Source: Diphasiastrum complanatum
Taxonomy: Eukaryota; Streptophyta; Lycopodiopsida; Lycopodiales; Lycopodiaceae
Length of the DNA stretch: 40,156 bases
Reading direction: 5' to 3'
Assembly: GCA_029204225.1 (NCBI GenBank)
Contig: MU835305.1
Location: 1-40,156 of the forward strand
In this document: positions 32,267 to 40,156 of the stretch, piece after piece
How positions within the stretch are numbered: the stretch's first letter is position 1
Layout: every line of letters starts with the position of its first letter
Translations under genes and position numbers: made by a program
Notes under the pieces: model-generated
What the model was told of the DNA's origin: nothing
Seen by the model: the letters and a program-made list of their open reading frames with translations, nothing else
Database searches by the model: none

Positions 32267-33412
32267 CTACAGGGAACATACATAATCCTCTAGGCGATCA
32301 GCCAATTGATGTGTCGTCTTCTTCTCAGCTTCAGACTTAGCTTCATGCTGCTTGGCTTGTTTCTTCGTCATTGACCCTATAATCCTGTCTTCCTTCAATA
32401 TAACTGCTTTTGGTGGTTTTATTGTTGGTTCATCAGGAATATTACGCACTCCAAATCTGTTCAGATCCATATGATTTAGAATATGCTCATCAATAAGTTC
32501 TGCATTGGCATCATAAGTCAAGGCATGACTCACATGAATGAGTTCATCTTCAATCGGATCTGATATAGGTTCCGTTGATATCCAAGCTACATTCGGCACA
32601 CTCAATGGAAAAGTGATCGGTGTATCCAAGGTTTGATCCAATCTCAAATTTGACTGGTTATCTTGTTGACACATATATCCTGCTATAAGTCAATCATTGC
32701 AAGAGCTTCATTCCAGTTGACAGTATCGGTTTGAGAATCGTAATGAACTCCCAAATTTTTTACTGGTGGATCACAAGTATGATCTGTTGTTGATGAATCA
32801 TCATCCTCTTTTTGAACCACTGGTTTGATAGTCCAAGTTACAGGATCAACCTTGACTGCACGTTCATGATTTTCAAAAGTGATTTTCCCGGTACCCCAAT
32901 TATGAATTACTTGCGCAACTCGTAACCATGGGCGTCTCAATAGGACTTGGTAGACATTTGGTGCTTCTGGTAAGTCCATTACTACGAAAGTAATGACAAA
33001 TTGTACTCTGACAATTCTGACAGGTATATCTTCAACCATTCCTCGTGGACAAACTGTTGTTTGATCAGCTAGCTTAATGACAAAAAGCCGTAGGTTTTAT
33101 CTTTGTAAGGCCCCATTTTTCACATAGCTTTGTAGAAATCAGGTTGACTCCCAAACCACCATCTATCACAGTTGCTTCATTAGGAAATTTTCTATGTTTT
33201 ATCGGTAGGGTGATATTTTTTTGTTCACTTTCCCAAGCTGCTCCGACATGGAGTACTTCATTAGATCCTTCAAATCCAGCACAAAAAAGTGGCTCCTTAT
33301 GAACTTCTGGTTCAACATGAGTTAACTTTTGCGCTAATACTTCTTTTGCTTTTGGCACCAACTTCAGGAACTCTCCCAACGAAATATTGATCTTACTAGA
33401 CAAAATATTCAT
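32267..33412 (-). pseudogene. Protease region of element 2
   Basis: 33412-33074 carries VIDGGLGVNLIS, the DGG active-site block with Ser replaced by Leu. 33039-32683 carries VMDLPEAPNVYQVLLRRPWL, with Gly of the LLGxPWL block replaced by Arg. 32674-32267 gives the downstream chain to GSMTKKQAKQ, where it fuses directly to the coiled-coil start HEAKSEAEKK. The roughly 1-kb segment present in element 1 between about 4990 and 6016 is missing. Confidence 0.8.
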
Positions 33413-33419
33413 GAGCAGT

Positions 33420-35741
33420 TATGTTTGCGGTGCTTTCGGTTCAGTCATCTTGAAAGGTTCTTCATGATGATGCAACTGAGCATTCATATTTGTATGTGAA
33501 TTTTTCGGTGACTGCAATGGTAAAGAACGAACTTCGACTGTTGCTCTAGCAGCTTCAAGCTTCTCTTCTTGTTGCAGATGTTCAATCCACTACCTCATAT
33601 CCTGATATCTTTTTTTTTTCTGCATAAAGATTTGGATAGATTCTAGATGTTGTTGGTATATCAGTTAATGGTATAGAATCAGCAGATACTAGATCTGCTA
33701 CCGGTCCTTTCTGCTTTAGTGCTCTGGTGACCATCAACAAGGGTACACTTGGTTTATTCTAAGCAACTGGTCTTTGCTTGATTGTCATCAAATTTACAAG
33801 AGCTGTAGCCAGTGGTGGCTTCGATTTTGCTAGACACTCCTTATAGCAATGTCCATAACCATAGTTACGACAGAATGATACAAATTTTCCTTTATTTGGA
33901 CATTCTGCAACTCTGTGATTTTCTCCACATGTGAAGCATCCAACTGTTGCTCTGGTCCAGTTTCTAGATGCTTGTTGTTGCGCGACAACATAAATAACAT
34001 ATTGCTATGAAGATCCATCTTCTTGATCATTACCATAGTTCCATTGCTCGGCACTTTTGCAAGGTTATGATTCCATCAAATTGGTAGGAGGAGCGAGGTG
34101 CTTTGGTGGGGCAAGTAAGGCTAACCGTTCCGAGTATCCAAGAGCAGATTGTCGAGGTCTAGCTACCAGATTTCCTCCATAATGTGGTTCTCGATATCCC
34201 ATCTGGGCATACCGTTGCTGAATTATCCAATGATGTTTCATTCAATGGAATAAAACCAGCAGGTACTGGATCCACTACTGGTTCTTTTTGCTTTTGTGCT
34301 CTGGTGACCACCATCAAGGGTGCACTTGGTTTATTTGGAGCTATTGATCCTTGCTTGATGGTTATCAAATTTACAGGTGCTGTAGCTGGTGGTGGTTTTG
34401 GTCATGTTGGACAGTCTTTATAGCAATGCCCATATCCACAATCACGACAGAATGGTACAAATTTTCCTTTATTTGGGCATTCTACAACTCTGTGATTTTC
34501 TCCACGTGCAAAACATCCAAGTGGTGCTCTGGTCCAATTTTTCGAGGCTTGTTGTTGAGCGGCAGCATAAATGGCATATTGTTCTGAAGATCCACCTTCC
34601 TGATCATTACCATAGCTCCATTGCTCAACACTTCCATAAGGTTCTGGTTCCATCAAATTGGCAGGAGGAGTGGAGTGTTTTGGTGGGGCAGGCAAAGCTA
34701 GATGTTCCGGGTATCCAAGAGTAGATTGTCACAGTCTTGCTGCTGGATTTCCTCCATACTGTGGATCTTGATATCCCATCTGGACATACCGTTGCTGAAT
34801 TATCCGAGGGTTGAAGTTGCAAAAAGCAGTCTCATGGTCAGGTGAATTACACAGATGGCAAACATTGATTTCCATTTGTTTTTTCAATTGAGGACACTCA
34901 TTCACTATGTGATTTCCTATACAAATAGAACACCGGATATTTTCCCTGGTAGAAAAAGTCTTTGCAAACTTCTCAGGTTCTTTGTTTGCTTCTCCATAGA
35001 AATTTTCCAATGCTTTGATCTTCTCATCAAATTGCAACTGCAACTTTTCCATCCGTTTCTGCTAGGCCTTCCCAAGTTTCTCGAACTCATTGAGCATCAT
35101 TTCTGCAGTAGCATTGGCATTCGTTGATGCAATAGTGGTGGATGTTGTAGTAGTTTGCTCTGCTATATAAAGCAACATACTGACATTCGGCTCATCAACT
35201 GAATCGTCATCCTCCTCCCGAATTGTATCGTCCATAGCATTTTGCAAAAGTGCGTACTCATTATGGCGTTTCAACTCACATTTGATCCATTTAGGTAGAC
35301 TTGACAAAAACCACATAATCATGGCATTTTCATTAATCAACTCAGGCTCGCATTCAGATCTAAGAGTTTCACCCTTTCGATGTAATCTCGAACCATTTCC
35401 CGCTTTCCCATTTTAATTTTACTTAAAAGTAGAAAAGGGTCTTCCATAAACTTCCGCGGTTTGAACCGTGTGATAAGGGCTCGTTTATCAACCTCCCAAT
35501 TTGTATGCTCAGTTTCATCTTGGTTATAGTACCAATCTTGTGTTGCACCTGGTAAGGCCATAGGAAACAGCTTAAGTTTATCTTGAGGAGAAATCTCACC
35601 ATAGACCTCACAGGATTCAGCATAGATCTGAAGAAATCTAACTGGATCTGTTAATCCATTATATTTGGATAGATCCAATCGGGGTGCTCTTCTAACAATA
35701 ATTGGATTGACCTCCTGTGGAGCAGCTCCAGGGGCAGCCAT
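33420..35741 (-). pseudogene. gag: Gag of element 2, broken
   Basis: The ATG at 35741 (MAAPGAAPQEVNPIIVRRAP) opens a frame colinear with element 1 Gag: DWYYNQDETEHTNWE, LITRFKPRKF. Frame breaks occur at about 35340 and a stop at 35059 (in place of Gln). The frame from 35052 holds CSICIGNHIVNEC and CHLCNSPDHETAFC on one uninterrupted stretch, showing the original order of the first two knuckles. Further knuckles lie in the duplicated units. The start lacks one Gly-Ala-Pro repeat seen in element 1. Confidence 0.85.
33640..34790 (-). repeat. 577-bp tandem duplication in element 2 gag
   Basis: The word ACCGTTGCTGAATTATCC occurs at 34211 and 34788 (577 bp apart), and the sequence between is colinear with what follows. 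Each unit encodes two zinc knuckles and the IKQGS...VTRAQKQKEP stretch. The units differ visibly, by roughly a tenth. In the unit at higher coordinates the second Cys of one knuckle is Arg. In the other unit a Cys of the second knuckle is Tyr. Confidence 0.85.
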
Positions 35742-36254
35742 CTTTACAAATTTAGATCAAATAGATAATGAGATTGGATCTAGATTTTTTGAAAAAACTA
35801 TCTTAGAGTAGATCTGCTAGATCTATTCCACTTTTCAATAATCTGATTCTATACGATGAAAACCTTTCCGAAATTCAATCAATCGATATTGAAGGTTCTG
35901 TAAACAAAACCGAATGTGTTTGCAACTCAGCAAAGGTTTCCTAAAAGAGGGTAAAAAGTTCTGAGCTCTGATGACGCTTTTTGCCTCTTTTTGACCAAAT
36001 CTGGCAGATTTGACCGTTTTTGTTATTTTCTCTGATATCTCAGATCCAAATAGATCTTAAGATTGGTGATCTGAATAGCTTTTCCTGTTTAATAATTAGA
36101 TTAGATTTCAAACAAGCAAATCCACTCAAATCAAGCAAAATCAATCCCAAACTAACCCTAAAATGTAGATCTAACACTATTCATGCCATGACAAGATGCC
36201 TAATGCAAGCTAACCATCAACTAAACATGCTGCAAACTGGAAAATTGGCGTAGC
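35742..36254 (-). other. Leader of element 2
   Basis: About 0.5 kb, matching the two ends of element 1's leader and missing the middle. No coding frame. Confidence 0.6.
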
Positions 36255-36272
36255 TCCTCGGCAACGGCGCCA
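36255..36272 (-). other. Primer binding site of element 2, tRNA-Asp type
   Basis: In minus sense TGGCGCCGTTGCCGAGGA, one mismatch to the complement of plant tRNA-Asp(GUC) 3' end. Confidence 0.88.
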
Positions 36273-36276
36273 AAAT

Positions 36277-37036
36277 TGTAGTGGGTTTCTTTCTTTGCCT
36301 AACCTGAATCCAAGATCTAGTCAATCTAGCATCAAAGAGACGGAGTTAGTTGTCACGCGTAGGTTCGTTCCCATGAGAGCGATAGTATAGTTCAAATTTC
36401 AACATGAATGGAGGATCTAACACTAACATCCATTAACACTAAGCATTAACACTACACCCATTAACCCTACTTCCATTAACCCTAAATCCACAACAATGAT
36501 AGAAACTTACTCTTCTCTCTCTCCCTTTCTCTCTCACAAAAAGCATAAGAAATAGCAATACCAATAATGATCAGATCCAACAATTAGCAAAATCCAAAGA
36601 AAGCATGAGAAATGGAGGAGAAGAGAGGAAGAGCAAGGACATTCATCAATCCATTTCTAAAGAGAACCAATCTGCTTTATTGAAATGAGGAAATGAACAT
36701 CAAGAGCAACTCGAGTTGGTCCCTTTTTATAGTAGAGAGGAGGACCCTGGCCTCTGAATCCTATTGGTCCAGTCTTGCCTCTCTTTTTATTCAAATTTAA
36801 AAAAGTGTGGGAACCATCAAAATTGGAGGGAAACCCAACTTTATTCACTAACTTGACATTTAGGCCCTACGACATTAAAAGTCCCGCAAAAAGGCCTAAA
36901 GTCCTTTATTAACTTTTAACTAATCAATCAAATAACTATGTGATCATCGGGTTGGACTTACACACGCAGGGTGCCAAATCCCTCTCACTAATTAACTAGG
37001 ATTAGGGTTGCCTTGGGATCTGCAAACCCCCCAACA
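36277..37036 (-). repeat. 5' LTR of element 2
   Basis: 760 bp in minus sense from TGTTGGGG to CTACA. TATA box TATAAAAA at 36731-36724. Nearly full-length match to 213-952 and 7447-8204. Confidence 0.92.
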
Positions 37037-40000
37037 ATCACTCGCTCACTAGTCACGTGTTTACTATTGTTGTGCTATCTATTTTGCAAATCTATCGGAC
37101 AATATGGATTCGAGTGCAAGCACCAGCTCCAGTGTCAGTTGCAAAATCCGTACATCCATCCAATTTTGTTAGAGAATTTTTCGATAGGGGATTGGTTCCG
37201 CCAAAAAGCCCCAGCGAGTAAAAGGGCCCACACTGCCCTTACGCGAGTGACTAGAGTCTATTACCACTTCCAACCATGGGGGTCATCCTAATCACCCCGT
37301 ACTCTCCAATCAATGAGAGTTTTCTAGGCTCTCAGAAGTATGACTGCAAGGAGATTCCTCACAATTCTTCTCGATGTGGTAGAGTGAGAGAATGATTTCC
37401 CGTCACTCTCTGAGGTTGGTAGAATATAAAACTTCCTTGGAACCCAAGTACTAACTGAACCTTTAGACATGACAGATAATGGCTTAGAAGAGTACTAAAA
37501 TGGTTACATCTCTTGTTTGTTCATAGTTGAGGACAGGTAAAATAAGCAGTTCACGAGATCTAAGGATCTCCCCTAGACGTTCAGCACCAAGGATTGACAC
37601 AATCCGTTGAATGGAAGTAATTTTCCGCCCAACAAGTATTGTAATACTCAGTACGATGATTGTGCATAGGGAATATTTCGACCAAGTGGTAAATCTGGTC
37701 TAAATATCTGATAGACAATCTCCCTCTGTGAGTAAGGGTCTCGTTCGTCACACAAGATATTTTTGAACTATATTGCTCTGGTTTGTGCTATGATGTCTAT
37801 TTCTTCTCTTTATTGCATCTTATATTCATCAAACGTCATTTACTCAAAAGATATTATGGTAGGTTTGGTCGTGAGTAAAATGATTTTTCCATTTTCGGCA
37901 AACTTTCACCTTTAAAATTTGTTCCATCATAACAAGTGAATACTTGTCAACAAGCACGTAATAAAAGGTTTTCGAGATATTTATGATCATTTTATATATT
38001 TACACCTTGTAGAATGTCTAGAGTTATTTGGGAGTCTATATCTCGTATTTTCCAACGAGGATGTGATTGAATTAAAAAAACACAAAAACAAAAAGAACAA
38101 GACGTTACTTGTATATTCCGACAAGTGTCATCAAGTCCTCCTATGTGAAAAATATATGGGGTTGATTCCAAGCTATAGGGGATATTCCACCCTGTATAGA
38201 TATTTAGATGACCTTATCTCTGGATTCCAAGAGAGTTGGTTTATGCAACTTTAACGAAATCATATTTACAATATCAAAGTGCTAAACATAAATGACGGTA
38301 ATTATCATTTGTACAACAACATTATTTATCATAATATACATCACAATACTAACGATTGGGTTTGAATTTTTCTAGATCAAAGTAGGATTATCTTGAAACT
38401 GAAAATCTGTATACCTAACACAATTTTTCTTTTCTCTTTTTTTTTTTTTCTTTCTTTTCCCTAAAATTTTCTCCCACTCGACTCATGTTAATAGATATAG
38501 GAATGATAGTTAACAAAGAGTCATTTCTGAAATCCACAAGTAAGCATAGATGCAAATGATCATTCGTAATCTATAAACAAGAAAAACTAAAGACACTATA
38601 CACATTGAGATAATCAGATTGCATGTACATTAACTCACATAATACTGAAAAGTATAGAAGTGAAGTACGTACCATCAAAGTGTTGAGTTACCGATTGCTT
38701 AACTAGAGAAATCTCAGTAGCAGAAGTCTGCTGGAACTGGTCTCCATGGAACTGCCAATGAGTTAACAATATATGATGTGAGCACACTAATTGAGCTTTT
38801 GGTGCAAATATAACTCTGCGGGCCTACTGAATATAGGAGAGTTCAGATCAGTTATGTGGTACTACTGAACACGTGGGCAGGAGAACTAATAGCTAGTTCA
38901 CTGTTGGAGTCCTTTTGAAGCTAGTGCCCCCGATCAGTCAGTACCAAGTTGTATTGTGCTTCATCTCGTCCTCCTGCGCTCAGATGGCAGCTTCTAGCTG
39001 AAAGGGTCAATGCTAAGTCTCAGACATGTATTGATAGTTATAATCAGCACACCAGACCCTCATAGAATAATCTTTTTGCTGAGGCAGCGATGGCAGCTCA
39101 CTACAAGTGGTCTTTCAAATCCTGCCACGATGCTTAAGCTGACAAGCCACTGAGAGTAACTCTGTATTTTTGACTGGAAAAAAATATCGGGATTTTCTTT
39201 TATTTCTGCTGCTTTAGTAACCAGATCGGTAGTGGAGGTCGCAATAGAGATGGCTAACTTTGCAAATGATTGAAGGTCTCAATCCTTCATTAGTAACGAT
39301 GATGTCTAGCTCAGAGGATAACAATGGCTTGTTAACAGTTATTGGAATATGTAACAAAGACATCAACGGTCAGACATTTAGCAAAGGCAACGATGATAGG
39401 ATAGCGCCAAAGGTAACTCAATGCTCAAAATCAAGTGTGGGTGACCATACTCTATTACCCTCGTCTCTCTCTCTCTCACACACACTCATAAACAAGTACC
39501 ACTCATAACAAGTAGCTCTAAGATACTTCCATTCTTTTTTCCAAGACGCATTCATCCACGCTCTTTGGACTTCTCCTCAAAATTCTCTCTTGAAAACTTT
39601 TCATAGAAGACCCCTTATTATGAAAACTCCTCCTCTTATTATACTCCTTTCCATGTAGATGAAGTATTTTCTTTTCCTTCAAAACTTCCCTTCAAAGTTT
39701 TGTTTGGCCTCTCTTTGAAGTTTCGCTTTTCGGAATAGTTTCGGTTTTTGAACTTCACTTTCAAAGTTGCCCACTACGACTTTGCGAACTGAGTTTTAGG
39801 TTTTATTAACGATCCAGTTTTCCTTCACAAAAACTTCATACAACTTTCCAGTAGCGCTTTGACAATCAAGTTGAAGAATTGCATTGTAAGATTCAGATGA
39901 GTGAAGTTTCTCTGTCGAACTTCATCTGAAAAATTCCTATGTGAAGTTTGGTCCGACTTTTCTTCTAAAGTCTTTTAATAGCTCCTATACTTCAAGCTTA

Positions 40001-40156
40001 ATATATTCAAGACTTAGACCATTATCCATTTGAAATCAACTCCTTCGCGTTGAAAATGAAGTGCTCATCCTTTTCTCATTTGCCAGGAATCTTTCCCCGC
40101 ATGTGTCCGAAGTTTGTTAGAAACTATTTATTGCTGGAATATTTTGTCTTTTTTTT
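37037..40156. other. Region without an identified gene
   Basis: No frame here shows a domain I recognise. A 63-codon plus-strand frame at 38063 and an 82-codon one at 39260 (SSSEDNNGLLTVIGICNKD) are the best open stretches. On the minus strand 38751-38673 could be a 79-bp exon (acceptor TTGGCAG, donor GTACGTAC, reading QFQQTSATEISLVKQSVTQH), but no partner exon was found. A T-run lies at 38438-38449, and AACTTC/GAAGTT words are dense from 39680 to 39960. Confidence 0.35.

Larger units (their letters stand above)
29095..37036 (-). mobile_element. Element 2: second copy of the gag-protease-ORF2 LTR family
   Basis: Minus-strand element with 5' LTR 36277-37036, primer site 36255-36272, leader, gag, protease, ORF2, polypurine tract and 3' LTR 30539-29095. 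It is colinear with element 1 over its coding parts but clearly diverged. Additions: a nested solo LTR, a 359-bp inverted-repeat insert and a 577-bp tandem duplication. Losses: about half the leader and about 1 kb between protease and ORF2. It has no RT or integrase, like element 1. Flanks differ (Copia gag on one side, unknown DNA on the other) and show no target duplication. Confidence 0.88.

Noticed and set aside
38673-38751. Single 79-bp exon on the minus strand between plausible splice sites.
   Set aside because: No neighbouring exon in a matching phase could be found and the short peptide has no recognisable motif.

Overview
This is a gene-poor, repeat-dense stretch of a nuclear genome from a land plant. 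The signs are two LTR retrotransposons primed by plant-type tRNA-Asp, Copia elements primed by initiator tRNA-Met, a broken DYW-class PPR gene, spliceosomal GT-AG introns, TTTAGGG-like telomeric words and long (CT)n arrays. The style of the DYW fragment and of one Helitron lineage makes me lean to a large-genome seed-free plant such as a fern, but that is a guess. I see no gene that is clearly intact.

Layout. 1-212 and 8210-8492 are two halves of one Copia reverse transcriptase on the minus strand. They are split by a complete LTR element at 213-8204 (element 1, plus strand) with matching LTRs, a tRNA-Asp primer site and a perfect 5-bp target duplication. 8493-10345 holds a hairpin, two (CT)n arrays and a 1.2-kb degenerate telomere-like array. 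11241-15186 (minus) is a decayed Helitron Rep-helicase gene followed 41 bp later by a four-exon gene ending in a GIY-YIG nuclease domain. 15165-15475 is a tandem repeat. 16493-17117 (minus) is a DYW PPR pseudogene. 17257-17936 (plus) is the HUH half of a Helitron Rep of apparently different type. 17945-18589 (minus) is a gag relic. 18680-22080 is a G/T-rich minisatellite region. 22983-23600 (minus) is an unrecognised broken two-exon gene. 23995-29094 is a Copia LTR-body-LTR-partial body arrangement with a candidate solo LTR inside. 29095-37036 (minus) is element 2, a second copy of the element 1 family, carrying a nested solo LTR, a MITE-like insert, a 577-bp internal duplication and a 1-kb deletion. 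37037-40156 has no gene I can name.

The two most interesting things are these. (1) The element 1/element 2 family has LTRs, primer site, Gag with four zinc knuckles and an aspartic protease, but no reverse transcriptase, RNase H or integrase. In their place both copies carry the same unrecognised reading frame of about 745 codons with a coiled coil and a conserved C-terminal part. It must be mobilised in trans. (2) A GIY-YIG nuclease gene lies on the same strand and immediately downstream of the Helitron Rep-helicase gene. Its splice phases fit together exactly, which suggests a Helitron lineage with an accessory nuclease.

The order of events can be partly read from nesting: Copia RT, then element 1 inside it; a Copia body next to element 2; element 2, then a solo LTR inside its 3' LTR and a small inverted-repeat element inside its body.
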